64,000 nt of DNA, taken from NCBI GenBank assembly GCA_016720745.1, contig JADKKA010000022.1, positions 1,240,001 through 1,304,000 of the forward strand. The letters are read 5' to 3'. The position numbers and the translations under genes are program-made. This stretch comes from Chitinophagaceae bacterium. GTDB lineage: Bacteria > Bacteroidota > Bacteroidia > Chitinophagales > Chitinophagaceae. Under the pieces are notes generated by a model. The model was not told the DNA's origin and ran no database searches. It saw only the letters and a program-made list of their open reading frames with translations. Position 1 is the stretch's first letter. Every line of letters begins with the position of its first letter. Positions 18,070 to 27,506 of this stretch are shown piece by piece.

Positions 18070-18813
18070 TTAGTCTGACCCGTGTATTACAGTCGGCGCC
18101 CCCGCGCTGAGCCAGGTGGCAAAGATTTCAGCTAATTTCCAGTCACGTCCTGCATACAATCTTGGCCGGGCCTGTATATAGTCAAAAAAATCCAGCAGCC
18201 AGTTTTTCTGGCAATCCTTCATCAGTTCCAGCAATTTTTTTCCTTTGAACGAACCAGTGCTAACTGGCTGGTTCATGTCCGGTGCATTTTCCAGGAAATA
18301 GGTACCCGTATACCGGATATCCGCTATCATTGAATCCAGCAGTTTATTTTCCAGATCAGCTGACCAGTACCGGAAAACTTCATAACGGTCATAGAATGGT
18401 GCATCCTGTACATCCAGTAAGCGGATAAAATGTCCGGCCAGTTGCGGAATCTGTCCATAAAAGAGGTCGGATTTTTGCATCATCGTATACAGCAGATCAC
18501 CCGCTTTTGGTTGCTGTTTGCTGTCGTTTTTACCAATGGCGAAATAATAAAAATTTCCTTTTATCAACTGACAACGACCATATCCTTTGGCCAGCGTATC
18601 GCTGTGTTTATCCTTATACACACCCCTGATCACACCCAGTTGTTTTTCTTTGAACTGCAGATCATCCGGTAATTCCACCTGCACCAGTTTTATTGAGTCA
18701 TTCAGGTCAATCATATAATCCGTGATCGGGAATGCCCGAACCCAGGTGCTATTGTCCTGCGCAATGGCCGGTATACAAACAAATAAAAGCCCGATAAAAA
18801 AGAATCTTCTCAT
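18070..18813 (-). CDS. Hypothetical exported protein
   Basis: A 247-residue protein with a signal peptide (MRRFFFIGLLFVCIPAIAQ). The mature part is mixed alpha/beta with a stretch of charged residues and two Trp/Tyr-rich segments. No family is recognised. It lies upstream of the prolyl oligopeptidase gene on the same strand, with 88 bp between, and may share its transcript. Confidence 0.6.
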   Translation of the reverse strand: MRRFFFIGLLFVCIPAIAQDNSTWVRAFPITDYMIDLNDSIKLVQVELPDDLQFKEKQLGVIRGVYKDKHSDTLAKGYGRCQLIKGNFYYFAIGKNDSKQQPKAGDLLYTMMQKSDLFYGQIPQLAGHFIRLLDVQDAPFYDRYEVFRYWSADLENKLLDSMIADIRYTGTYFLENAPDMNQPVSTGSFKGKKLLELMKDCQKNWLLDFFDYIQARPRLYAGRDWKLAEIFATWLSAGAPTVIHGSD

Positions 18814-18964
18814 ATAGAATATTTATAACACAACATACAAAGACTGATTATCGGTTCTTATCCGTATCATTGGGTATTCCTGTTAATGAAATGTGATGAA
18901 TTGCTGAATTAAGGTGCTCTAACACCCGTTAGTATGTATTCGATACACATACCAAACAAAACCG

Positions 18965-18972
18965 TAAATTTG
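18965..18972 (+). promoter_or_regulatory. Candidate -7 box for pfkA
   Basis: TAAATTTG fits TAnnTTTG and lies 17 bp upstream of the pfkA start at 18990, which would give a very short leader. No clear -33 TTG is seen. Confidence 0.4.
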
Positions 18973-18989
18973 ACGGCTTAAATCAAGTA

Positions 18990-19973
18990 ATGGAAAAGAA
19001 AGTTTCAAGGATTGGTGTTTTGACTTCCGGGGGCGATTCACCCGGTATGAATGCTGCGATCAGGGCGGTGGTACGTACAGGTCTTTATCACGGACTGGAA
19101 ATGTTTGGCATCATGCGTGGATACCAGGGTATGATTGAAGATGATATTTACCAGATGGACTCCCGTTCGGTAGCCAACATTATTCAGCGGGGAGGCACGA
19201 TTCTGAAAACCGCCCGATGCAAGGAATTTTTTGAACTCGAAGGCCGGCAGAAAGCCTATAATAACCTGAAGAAAAGAGGGATTGACGGATTGGTGATTAT
19301 TGGTGGTGACGGATCCTTTCGGGGTGCTGTAAAATTCAGTCAGGATTTTGATATCCCCTGTGTGGGATTGGCAGGCACCATTGATAAAGATATCAGCGGA
19401 ACAGATTTTACCATTGGATTTGATACAGCTGTCAATACAGCCGTAGAAGCCATTGATAAAATCAGGGATACCATGGATGCGCATGACCGGATCTTCGTGA
19501 TTGAAGTGATGGGAAGGGATGCCGGTTATATTGCCCTGCACAGTGGTATTGCCACCGGTGCAGAAAATATCCTGATCCCTGAACGAAAAACCAACATGAA
19601 TGACCTGATCAGTTCGCTGCTGGAAAAAGAACGCCGTAAAAAACTGGTGAACCTGATTGTAGTAGCTGAAGGTGATGAATTTGGTGGTGGCAACAATGTA
19701 CAGGCCATCCTGAAAGAAAAATTACCCAATGCCGAAATCAGGGTTTGTATCCTCGGCCATATCCAGCGAGGCGGCTCCCCTACCTGTATCGACCGGTTAA
19801 TCGCCAGCCGGATGGGCTATCATGCCGTGGAAAGCCTGATCGAAGGAAGACACAATGTATTTGTGGGCATCCTCAACAATAAAATGCATTATTTACCCTT
19901 GCAGGACGCAGTGAAGAACAAAGGCAAGATCAGCGATGAATGGATGAAGATCGTAAAGATTCTCGCCTCCTGA
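18990..19973 (+). CDS. pfkA: 6-phosphofructokinase
   Basis: A 327-residue enzyme that phosphorylates fructose 6-phosphate in glycolysis. TSGGDSPGMNAA (residues 12-23) and GGDGS (105-109, the Gly being the ATP-type signature) are present. The catalytic block is GTIDKDISGTD: Asp132 and Asp134 are kept but the usual Asn between them is Lys133 and the preceding Pro is Ala. MGRDAGYIAL follows. It is 29 bp upstream of pyk, so the two glycolytic kinases form an operon. Confidence 0.93.
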   Translation: MEKKVSRIGVLTSGGDSPGMNAAIRAVVRTGLYHGLEMFGIMRGYQGMIEDDIYQMDSRSVANIIQRGGTILKTARCKEFFELEGRQKAYNNLKKRGIDGLVIIGGDGSFRGAVKFSQDFDIPCVGLAGTIDKDISGTDFTIGFDTAVNTAVEAIDKIRDTMDAHDRIFVIEVMGRDAGYIALHSGIATGAENILIPERKTNMNDLISSLLEKERRKKLVNLIVVAEGDEFGGGNNVQAILKEKLPNAEIRVCILGHIQRGGSPTCIDRLIASRMGYHAVESLIEGRHNVFVGILNNKMHYLPLQDAVKNKGKISDEWMKIVKILAS

Positions 19974-20002
19974 TTCTGTGTACCAGCAAATAACCAACAA
20001 GT

Positions 20003-21493
20003 ATGACCAAGAATATTGAAAAATACCTTCACAAAGATTTTGATAAGGAAGCCGGACGCCAGCATGCTTATAAAAGAACCAAGATTGTGGCCACGGTAGG
20101 ACCAGCCTGCGATACCTATGAAAAACTGCTGGAACTGGTGAAAGCCGGTGTGAATGTTTTCCGTCTGAATTTTTCGCATGGTAATTATGAAGACAAAGCA
20201 AAAATTATAACCCATATCCGGCAGATTAACAGGAACGAACCTTATAACATAGCCATCCTGGCCGATTTACAGGGACCCAAACTTCGGGTAGGTGAAATTG
20301 AAGGAGGGTCTCTTACAATTGATGAAGGTGATATCCTCACTTTTACTAACGAAAGAGTAGTTGGAACCAAAGAAAAAATATTTGTCTCCTACCCCGATCT
20401 GCACGCCGATGTAAAAGTGGGTGAGAAAATCCTGATTGATGATGGTAAGCTGGAAGTAATTGTCAGAGAAATCACGGCTGCAAAAGAAGTGAAAGTGGAA
20501 GTGACCCTGGGTGGTATACTACTTCCCAAAAAAGGCGTGAATCTGCCGGATACCGAAATTTCTTTACCATCGCTCACTGAAAAAGACCTGGCAGATCTGG
20601 AATTCATGATCGCCAATAAAGTAGACTGGATCGCATTATCATTTGTCAGAAAGACGGAAGATATTACCGGACTGAAAGCCAAACTGAAATCCGTTGACTG
20701 CAAAGCCAAGGTAATTGCCAAAATAGAAATGCCCGAAGCTCTCCGGAACCTGAGAGATATTATTGTAGAAAGTGATGGGGTCATGATTGCACGTGGAGAC
20801 CTGGGAGTGGAATTGCCAATTGAAGAAATACCCCTGATCCAGAAAGACATCATCAAGAAATGCCTGCACCGCGCCAAGCCTGTGATCGTAGCTACCCAGA
20901 TGATGGAAAGCATGATCGACCGCACCAAACCCAACAGAAGTGAAATCACTGATGTGGCCAATGCGGTGCTGGAAGGAGCCGATGCGGTGATGCTCAGTGG
21001 CGAAACAGCTACTGGTAAGTATCCGAAACTGGTGGTGGAAACCATGACCAAGATTATCCTGGAAGTAGAACAGAAAGCCTATGACTATGACCGGGAAGAA
21101 ATGCTGAAACCACAGTCCAAATCCCCTTCTTTTTTAAGTGATGCCATTTGTTATAATGCCTGTAAACTGGCACTCGATACCAGTGCCAATGGTATCATCG
21201 GAATGACCCAGAGCGGTTATACCGGATTTATGCTAAGCAGTTATCGCCCCAAATCATTCCTCTATATTTTCACAAAAGAAAAATCGCTTGTTAATCAGCT
21301 CAGTCTCAGCTGGGGCGTTCGCGCCTTCTTTTATGATGAAGAAGAAAGCCTGGATGATATTTTCTTTGATCAGATTGACATCCTGAAAGAGAGAGGTTTT
21401 ATTACCACCGGCGATGTGCTGGTGAGTACCGGCAGCACCCCGGTTCATCTGCACCTTCCCACCAACGTGATCAAAATTGGAACAGTGGAATAA
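20003..21493 (+). CDS. pyk: Pyruvate kinase
   Basis: A 496-residue enzyme converting phosphoenolpyruvate and ADP to pyruvate and ATP. RLNFSHGNYED near residue 52 (the first catalytic loop), IAKIEMPEALRN and MIARGDLGVELP (the signature with metal-binding residues) and ATQMMESMI are all present. The C-terminal domain is present (residues 370-490). It is second in the pfkA-pyk operon and is followed by a terminator. Confidence 0.95.
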   Translation: MTKNIEKYLHKDFDKEAGRQHAYKRTKIVATVGPACDTYEKLLELVKAGVNVFRLNFSHGNYEDKAKIITHIRQINRNEPYNIAILADLQGPKLRVGEIEGGSLTIDEGDILTFTNERVVGTKEKIFVSYPDLHADVKVGEKILIDDGKLEVIVREITAAKEVKVEVTLGGILLPKKGVNLPDTEISLPSLTEKDLADLEFMIANKVDWIALSFVRKTEDITGLKAKLKSVDCKAKVIAKIEMPEALRNLRDIIVESDGVMIARGDLGVELPIEEIPLIQKDIIKKCLHRAKPVIVATQMMESMIDRTKPNRSEITDVANAVLEGADAVMLSGETATGKYPKLVVETMTKIILEVEQKAYDYDREEMLKPQSKSPSFLSDAICYNACKLALDTSANGIIGMTQSGYTGFMLSSYRPKSFLYIFTKEKSLVNQLSLSWGVRAFFYDEEESLDDIFFDQIDILKERGFITTGDVLVSTGSTPVHLHLPTNVIKIGTVE

Positions 21494-21499
21494 AAGAAG

Positions 21500-21546
21500 A
21501 ACGCCTGACGGATATGCACATTGCAACCGTCAGGCGTTTACTTCGA
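21500..21546 (+). terminator. Terminator after pyk
   Basis: A 12-bp perfect stem (AACGCCTGACGG at 21500-21511 with its complement at 21527-21538) and a 15-nt loop, followed by TTTA. The U-tract is short. It sits 7 bp after the pyk stop. Confidence 0.65.
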
Positions 21547-21593
21547 ATTTTGTATTTCGAACTTCGTATGTCGAATTTCCTATTCCGTATTTT
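21545..21593 (-). repeat. Heptad repeat abutting the DUF1080 stop
   Basis: Read on the minus strand, seven-base units resembling GAAATAC and GAAATTC follow directly after the TAG at 21594-21596. The unit is degenerate but the seven-base spacing holds for about six units. Confidence 0.55.
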
Positions 21594-22370
21594 CTACAAC
21601 TTTCTCAGCTTCACATTCCGGTACCATACGGTATTATCATGATCCTGCAGGCAGATCCTTCCTTTTTTGAAAGTACCAAAGCCGGGCCACTGCTTGAATT
21701 TACTGGCAGCCACCATTTTTGTCCAGTTTTCATCCCATAACTGGGTACTCACAACATTTTCTCCGTTCAGGTAAAAATCAAGTTTACCATTCACAGATTT
21801 GATTTCTGCCTTATTCCATTCTCCGGCCGCAGTAACCGTTTCTTTTGAACAGGAAATCAGGTCATAGAGATCACCGGCACGGTGTTTAATAATTTTTGCA
21901 TCAGCATGCCCTGCATTATCCAACACCTGCATCTCCGGGCCTGTTTCATAAGGCCGCTTATAAATGGCCGTATCTTCATTCACATAAAAGATAATCCCGC
22001 TATTACCTCCGGGAGCGATCTTCCATTCCAGTTTCAGATGAAAATTTTCAAACTCCTCATCCGTCAGAATATCTCCGCCGCCTTCAATTTTTCCATCCTT
22101 TTTGCTGGTGGTATCCAGATAGATCGTTCCATCAGCTATTTTCCAGGCAGATCCAACTGCAGCACCGCCATACTGGTGCCAACCTTTAGTAGATTGACCA
22201 TCAAATAAAATCATCCAACCTTCGGCTTTCTCTTCATCGGTGAGCGAAACCAGTGGTTGTGCAGACTGATTCATGGTTGTATCTGTTGTTCCGGTTTTTT
22301 TATCAGAGGAAGCATCCTTACAGGAAGCCAGTAATGACCCGGCCAACAGGGGCAGCAAAATTTTACGCAT
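21594..22370 (-). CDS. DUF1080 (3-keto-disaccharide hydrolase-type) lipoprotein
   Basis: A 258-residue lipoprotein (LLASCKD, Cys at residue 17). The DUF1080 concanavalin-like domain covers residues 45-255: GWMILFDGQSTKGWHQYG, LEWKIAPGGNSGIIFYV, and EMQVLDNAGHADA. Characterised members of this family act on 3-keto glycosides produced by a dehydrogenase. It starts 3 bp before the cytochrome stop, in a sugar-oxidation cluster, which supports this role. The exact substrate is unknown. Confidence 0.88.
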   Translation of the reverse strand: MRKILLPLLAGSLLASCKDASSDKKTGTTDTTMNQSAQPLVSLTDEEKAEGWMILFDGQSTKGWHQYGGAAVGSAWKIADGTIYLDTTSKKDGKIEGGGDILTDEEFENFHLKLEWKIAPGGNSGIIFYVNEDTAIYKRPYETGPEMQVLDNAGHADAKIIKHRAGDLYDLISCSKETVTAAGEWNKAEIKSVNGKLDFYLNGENVVSTQLWDENWTKMVAASKFKQWPGFGTFKKGRICLQDHDNTVWYRNVKLRKL

Positions 22371-22373
22371 CGT

Positions 22374-22769
22374 TTATTTTTTAAGTAACATAATATATTT
22401 CACCATGGTCTCAGCATCTTCTTTAGTTAATGCCGCATGGGGTGTCATCAGTACTTCTCCCCAAACACCGCTGCCGCCACTGATGATCTTGCCAGCCAGG
22501 TGAGTTACGATTGTGTCAGAAGTGCCGGCATATTTATTAGCCACATCCCGGTATGAGGGACCAATCAGTTTTTCATCCACTTTATGACAGGTGAGGCAAT
22601 CACTTTTAGCAATCAATGCCAGTCCGTTCTGGTAATCCGGATTTGACGAAACATCATCTTTTTTCTCCGTTACCTGCTCATCTTTTTTTTCTCCACCTTC
22701 TTTTTTATCACCACCACCGCAGGAAGCCATCAGGCCCGTAACTGTCAGTACAAATAATATCCTTTTCAT
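22374..22769 (-). CDS. Small c-type cytochrome lipoprotein
   Basis: A 131-residue lipoprotein (LMASCGG) with a charged linker and one haem site CLTCH near residue 82. Downstream IGPSYRDVANKY and the Met in EVLMTPHAAL (axial ligand) fit the cytochrome c-551/552 fold. It probably takes electrons from the GMC dehydrogenase of the same cluster. It is 3 bp upstream of the DUF1080 gene. Confidence 0.88.
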   Translation of the reverse strand: MKRILFVLTVTGLMASCGGGDKKEGGEKKDEQVTEKKDDVSSNPDYQNGLALIAKSDCLTCHKVDEKLIGPSYRDVANKYAGTSDTIVTHLAGKIISGGSGVWGEVLMTPHAALTKEDAETMVKYIMLLKK

Positions 22770-22801
22770 ATTTGTTGATTTTTGGAGGGTGAAATTACAG
22801 C

Positions 22802-23857
22802 TTAATCCAATCCAAGTATCCTTCTGTTTGTTTTTTCATCTGATCCGCTGGATGCAAAATCATCAAAAGCCCTTTCTGTAACCCGGATGATATGATCACT
22901 GATAAAGGCAGCCCCTTCCCTGGCCCCATCTTCCGGATGTTTGATTACACATTCCCATTCCATCACCGCCCAGCCTGGGTAATCATACTGGGTGAGTTTA
23001 CTGAAAATGGTTTTGAAATCAACCTGTCCATCACCCGGACTACGATAACGGCCGGCCCGGTTGGCCCAGCTCTGGTATCCACCGAATGTTCCCTGTTTAC
23101 CGGTTTTGTTGAACTCCGCATCCTTTACATGAAAGGCCCTGATCCTTTCGTGGTAATGATCGATATACTGAATATAATCCAACTGCTGCAATACAAAATG
23201 GGAAGGATCATATAAGAGACAAGCCCGGGGATGTTGATTGACTGCTTCCAGGAACATTTCATAAGTGACTCCATCAAAAATATCTTCCCCAGGATGCACT
23301 TCATAACATACATCCACCCCGCAATCCTCAAAATGATTCAGGATCGGTGTCCACCTCCTGCCCAGTTCTTTAAACCCTTCTTCTACCAGTCCGGCAGGGC
23401 GCTGTGGCCAGGGATGAAAAGTATGCCACAGTAAAGAACCACTGAATGTTGGATGTGCAGTTAATCCCAGGTTCTTTGATGCTGTAGCACCATATTTTAC
23501 CTGCTGAATAGCCCATTCGGTCCTGGCTTTCGGATTACCTTTCACAGCATCCGGAGCAAACCCATCAAAGAGTTCATCATAAGCCGGGTGTACGGCCACC
23601 AGTTGTCCCTGCAAGTGGGTTGACAATTCAGAAATTTCCAATCCGCATTCGTTCACGATTCCCTTGATCTCATCTGCATAGGTCTGGCTCTCTGCCGCTT
23701 TTTGTAAATCAATACAACGGCTGTCCCAGGTAGGAATCTGCACCGCTTTATAGCCAAGCGATTCCGCCCATAAACAAATGGACCTTAAATTATCAAACGG
23801 GGCTTTATCACCCATGAATTGTGCGAGAAAAATGCCGGGACCTTTGATTGTTGTCAT
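22802..23857 (-). CDS. Sugar phosphate isomerase/epimerase-like TIM barrel
   Basis: A 351-residue AP-endonuclease-2-type TIM barrel. Metal-ligand segments are visible: CYEVHPGEDIFDG (Glu, His), YDPSHFVLQ (Asp, His) and AFHVKDAEFN (His, Asp) and VMEWECVIK (Glu). Such enzymes isomerise or cleave keto-sugars; related proteins in 3-keto sugar clusters are thought to act on 3-keto intermediates. It is the first gene of the trio with cytochrome c and DUF1080 (32 bp gap). Confidence 0.85.
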   Translation of the reverse strand: MTTIKGPGIFLAQFMGDKAPFDNLRSICLWAESLGYKAVQIPTWDSRCIDLQKAAESQTYADEIKGIVNECGLEISELSTHLQGQLVAVHPAYDELFDGFAPDAVKGNPKARTEWAIQQVKYGATASKNLGLTAHPTFSGSLLWHTFHPWPQRPAGLVEEGFKELGRRWTPILNHFEDCGVDVCYEVHPGEDIFDGVTYEMFLEAVNQHPRACLLYDPSHFVLQQLDYIQYIDHYHERIRAFHVKDAEFNKTGKQGTFGGYQSWANRAGRYRSPGDGQVDFKTIFSKLTQYDYPGWAVMEWECVIKHPEDGAREGAAFISDHIIRVTERAFDDFASSGSDEKTNRRILGLD

Positions 23858-24073
23858 GATATGAGGAATTGGGTATTTGGTATTAGGTATTGCTTGTCCG
23901 CCGAAGCTTTAGCGAAGGCGGGGGAATTCGAAATTAGATATTAGATATTGGGAAATTAGGATATTACTCTTCTATTTTAGGTCTCCGACTAACGACTGAT
24001 AGACTGACAGACTGCCGACTGCTGACTGTCGACTGCCGACTGCTGACTGTCGACTGCCGACTGACAGACTGCT
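23858..24073 (+). repeat. Composite heptad repeat element R1
   Basis: From left to right: AT-rich units such as GTATTAG, a GC-rich imperfect hairpin at 23898-23921 (CCGCC with GGCGG, inner GCT with AGC), more AT-rich units such as ATTAGAT, then about 12 units of GACTGNN from about 23984. The array ends against the stop codon of the Gfo/Idh gene (minus strand). Confidence 0.8.
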
Positions 24074-25223
24074 ACATCCCCACCCACTTCTCCTCACTCC
24101 TGCCGCTTTCAATCACTTTCTCAATAAACAACATCCCTCTAACGCCATCCCGGATGCCGGGAAAATCAAGCCATTCGGGTTGAGGTGCTTCCCCTTTCAT
24201 ACTGGCCATCACAGCCAATGCAAAATTGCGGTAATGATTGGCAAATGCTTCCAGGTATCCTTCGGGGTGACCGGCCGGGGTACGGCTGTTATGCTGTGCA
24301 AAAGAACTGAGATAACCGGTTCCGGCCCGCCAGATTTCAGTGGGCTTGTCCAGCCATTTCACCAGTAATGTATTACAATCTTCCTGCTTCCACTCTACTC
24401 CACCCTTCTCTCCATACACACGGATTTTGACATTATTCTCTTCACCGGCTGCCACCTGTGTGGCGAATAATACTCCACTGGCCCCGTTGGAAAAATTGAG
24501 CAGGGCCGCTCCGTCATCATCGAGTTTACGACCTGGAACAACCGTATTCACATCCGCACATATTTTTTTAACTTCTAAACCGGTAACATATTCGGCCAGA
24601 TTAAAAGCGTGCGTTCCAATATCACCCATGGCCCCGGCGATTCCACTCTTGGTGGGATCAGTTCTCCAGGCAGCCTGTTTCTGTCCGCTCTCTTCCAGGT
24701 TCGCACTCAACCAGCCCTGCGGATACTCCACATATACTTTTCGGATAGCACCAAACTTTCCGCTCATCAGCTGCTGACGGGCTTCTTTCACCATGGGGTA
24801 GCCGGTATAGGTATGGGTCAGACAAAAATATTTACCGGTAGCAGCCACTATTGATTCCAGTTCTTTTGCTTCAGCGAGATTAAAAGTGGCAGGCTTATCA
24901 AGCACCACATGAAAACCATTTTCCATCGCCAGCTTCGCCGGTTCAAAATGAACATGGTTGGGGGTAACGATACTCACAAAATCCATTCTCTCGGAAGCCG
25001 GCAGTGCCGCTTCAGCCCTGATCATCTCCCGGTAAGAACCATAAACCCTGGCAGGATCGAGACCAAGCATTTCTCCAGCCTGTTTTGATTTTTCCGGATC
25101 ACTGCTAAAAGCACCGCATACCAGTTCAATAGCTCCATCCATATTGGCTGCAATCCGGTGAACAGCACCGATAAATGCACCGGGACCGCCACCAATCATT
25201 CCCATTCTGAGTTTCCTGTTCAT
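24072..25223 (-). CDS. Gfo/Idh/MocA family sugar dehydrogenase
   Basis: A 383-residue NAD(P)-dependent oxidoreductase, starting at the ATG at 25223 (MNRKLRMGMIGGG); the longer frame to 25271 has no Rossmann sense. The dinucleotide motif GMIGGGPGAFIG is at residues 8-19, and VVLDKP replaces the usual EKP. The C-terminal domain contains MGDIGTHAFNLAEYVTG (catalytic His region). In sugar clusters such enzymes reduce or oxidise the 3-position of sugars. It is a neighbour of the DUF1080 operon. Confidence 0.88.
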   Translation of the reverse strand: MNRKLRMGMIGGGPGAFIGAVHRIAANMDGAIELVCGAFSSDPEKSKQAGEMLGLDPARVYGSYREMIRAEAALPASERMDFVSIVTPNHVHFEPAKLAMENGFHVVLDKPATFNLAEAKELESIVAATGKYFCLTHTYTGYPMVKEARQQLMSGKFGAIRKVYVEYPQGWLSANLEESGQKQAAWRTDPTKSGIAGAMGDIGTHAFNLAEYVTGLEVKKICADVNTVVPGRKLDDDGAALLNFSNGASGVLFATQVAAGEENNVKIRVYGEKGGVEWKQEDCNTLLVKWLDKPTEIWRAGTGYLSSFAQHNSRTPAGHPEGYLEAFANHYRNFALAVMASMKGEAPQPEWLDFPGIRDGVRGMLFIEKVIESGRSEEKWVGM

Positions 25224-25333
25224 TTCCGTAAACGTTTTCGGTAAAGTTGTGAAATAAAAGAAGCAGTACAAACATAAAAGTTATTTTAAAATAACTACAT
25301 TTAACTCTCTGATTATTTGAAGCAAAACAACGA

Positions 25334-26566
25334 TTGTCTATGAAGTCTACCACCAGGGTGCAGCTCTCTGTCATGATGTTTCTTGAATTTTTTATCTGGG
25401 GCGGATGGTTTGTCACACTGGGAACCTTCCTCGGTGCCAACCTGCAGGCCAATGGCAGCCAGATCGCTAATATATATTCCACCCAATCATGGGGAGCCAT
25501 CATTGCTCCTTTTATCATCGGTCTGATTGCTGACCGTTATTTCAATGCTGAAAGAATTCTGGGAGTTTTACACCTGGCGGGTGCCGGACTCATGTACCTG
25601 ATGTACAGTTCAGATAATGCCGGTAGTTTCTTCCCCTATGCGCTGGGTTATATGATATTATATATGCCAACACTGGCACTGGTGAATTCTGTTTCATTCC
25701 GGCAGATGAAAAATCCTGAAAAGGAATTTCCAATCATCCGCATTTTCGGAACAATTGGCTGGATCGTTGCCGGATTACTGATCAGTTTCCTTTTTCACTG
25801 GGATTCCGCAGAGAATATCGGCAAAGGCATGCTTAAAAATACATTCCTGCTTTCTGGCATTGCAGCTGCTGCACTTGGCCTCATGAGCTTTACATTACCA
25901 GCTACCCCTCCCTCCAAACAGGGAAATGAAAAAATCAGCATCGGGCAAATCATCGGACTGGATGCACTTAAATTATTAAAGGATAAAAACTTTGCTGTAT
26001 TCTTTATCGCTTCTATCCTTATCTGTATCCCCCTTGCTTTTTATTACCAGATTGCCAATCCGTTTCTTTCGGGTATCGGAATGGAAAATCCAACAGGGAA
26101 AATGACGATCGGTCAAATCTCTGAAGTTTTATTCCTGCTGGCTCTCCCCTTATTCTTTACCAAATTTGGTTTCAAAAAAACCATCCTCGTCGGCATGCTG
26201 GCCTGGGCACTTCGTTATATACTCTTTGCATTTGGGGATGCCGGATCACTTAGTTTTATGTTACTGATTGGTATTGCCCTGCATGGTATATGTTATGATT
26301 TCTTTTTTGTATCCGGACAACTATACACCAATGCCCGCGCAGGTGAAAAATTCAAAAGCTCCGCACAGGGACTGATTACACTTGCCACTTACGGAGTTGG
26401 TATGTTAATTGGTTTTAAAGTAGCAGGCTGGATTTCTGAAAAGTATACCACTGCTGCCGGTGTTGATTATAAAATGATCTGGCTGATCCCTGCCGGTATT
26501 GCAGCAGCAGTAATGCTCTTCTTTATTGTTGCCTTTTCAGACAAACAAAAAATAACAAACAAATGA
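25334..26566 (+). CDS. Nucleoside:H+ symporter (NHS) family MFS permease
   Basis: A 410-residue membrane protein with about 12 hydrophobic segments. FLEFFIWGGWFVTLGTF at the N-terminus and QSWGAIIAPFIIGLIADRYFN are typical of the NHS family (NupG/XapB-like). In Bacteroidota such permeases accompany sugar-oxidation genes, so it may import a sugar or glycoside product rather than a nucleoside. It overlaps the next gene by 4 bp (ATGA type), showing translational coupling. Confidence 0.85.
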   Translation: MSMKSTTRVQLSVMMFLEFFIWGGWFVTLGTFLGANLQANGSQIANIYSTQSWGAIIAPFIIGLIADRYFNAERILGVLHLAGAGLMYLMYSSDNAGSFFPYALGYMILYMPTLALVNSVSFRQMKNPEKEFPIIRIFGTIGWIVAGLLISFLFHWDSAENIGKGMLKNTFLLSGIAAAALGLMSFTLPATPPSKQGNEKISIGQIIGLDALKLLKDKNFAVFFIASILICIPLAFYYQIANPFLSGIGMENPTGKMTIGQISEVLFLLALPLFFTKFGFKKTILVGMLAWALRYILFAFGDAGSLSFMLLIGIALHGICYDFFFVSGQLYTNARAGEKFKSSAQGLITLATYGVGMLIGFKVAGWISEKYTTAAGVDYKMIWLIPAGIAAAVMLFFIVAFSDKQKITNK

Positions 26567-27450
26567 TGAACCGGCGTCAGCTAATTCAATCCATAGCACT
26601 GGGTACAGCCGGAGTCGCGATCTCCGATAAAAGTTTTGCCAATATGGAACATGACTCAGCAGAGCCAATGGCACTAAAAGGAAATATCAACCATTCTGTC
26701 GCCAGCTGGACCTATAATTTTCTTCCCCTGGATGAGATGTGTGCCATGGTAAAGAAAATTGGATTTTCAGCAATTGATTTACTGGCTCCCAAAGACTGGC
26801 CCACGGTTCAAAAAAATGGCATCTATTGTTCCATGTGTTATACCGCAGGAAAAATCAGTCTGACTGAGGGCTGGAATAATAAAGACAATCACGCCTGGCT
26901 GATTAAAGATTTTGAAGAAGCAATTCCAATGGTGGCCCAGGCGGGTTATAAAAACCTGATCTGTTTCAGCGGCAACCGGAAAGGGATGGATGATAAAGTG
27001 GGAATGGACAATTGCGCTGAGGGCCTGAAAAAAATCATGTCGCTGGCCGAAAAAAATGGCGTAATCATCCAGATGGAATTATTCAACAGCAAAGTGGATC
27101 ACAAAGATTATATGTGTGATAAAAGCGCCTGGGGAGTAGAACTCTGTAAAAAAATCGGCTCCCCGAATTTCAAACTGCTCTATGACATCTATCATATGCA
27201 GATCAACGAAGGCGATGTAATCCGCACCATCCGTGATCATCATGAATACTTCGGACATTATCATACAGCAGGTGTACCAGGCCGGCATGAAATTGATGAA
27301 ACACAGGAACTACAGTACCCCGCTATCATGAAAGCCATTGTGGCAACCGGCTACAAAGGTTATGTAGCTCAGGAATTCATGCCGAGCTCAAAGGATAACA
27401 AAGAAAAAATCGCAGCACTGAAAAAAGCTATCCGGATTTGTGATGTGTAA
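26563..27450 (+). CDS. Hydroxypyruvate-isomerase-like TIM barrel, Tat signal
   Basis: A 295-residue protein with a Tat-type signal (MNRRQLIQSIALG). The TIM barrel resembles hydroxypyruvate isomerase: VIQMELFNS (Glu), LYDIYHMQINEGD (Asp, His) and GHYHTAGVPGRHEID, with VAQEFMPS near the C-terminus (Glu). It likely acts on a keto-sugar in the periplasm. It overlaps the permease gene by 4 bp and is followed by the GMC dehydrogenase 56 bp later. Confidence 0.85.
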   Translation: MMNRRQLIQSIALGTAGVAISDKSFANMEHDSAEPMALKGNINHSVASWTYNFLPLDEMCAMVKKIGFSAIDLLAPKDWPTVQKNGIYCSMCYTAGKISLTEGWNNKDNHAWLIKDFEEAIPMVAQAGYKNLICFSGNRKGMDDKVGMDNCAEGLKKIMSLAEKNGVIIQMELFNSKVDHKDYMCDKSAWGVELCKKIGSPNFKLLYDIYHMQINEGDVIRTIRDHHEYFGHYHTAGVPGRHEIDETQELQYPAIMKAIVATGYKGYVAQEFMPSSKDNKEKIAALKKAIRICDV

Positions 27451-27506
27451 ACCAGCAAACAGAAACAGGAACCCCAAATACTTCATACAAAAACCCTCAA
27501 TCTTTT

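Noticed and set aside
23984..24073. GACTG arrays as a CRISPR array
   Set aside because: Units are 7 bp with no 25-40-bp repeat, no spacers and no cas genes.
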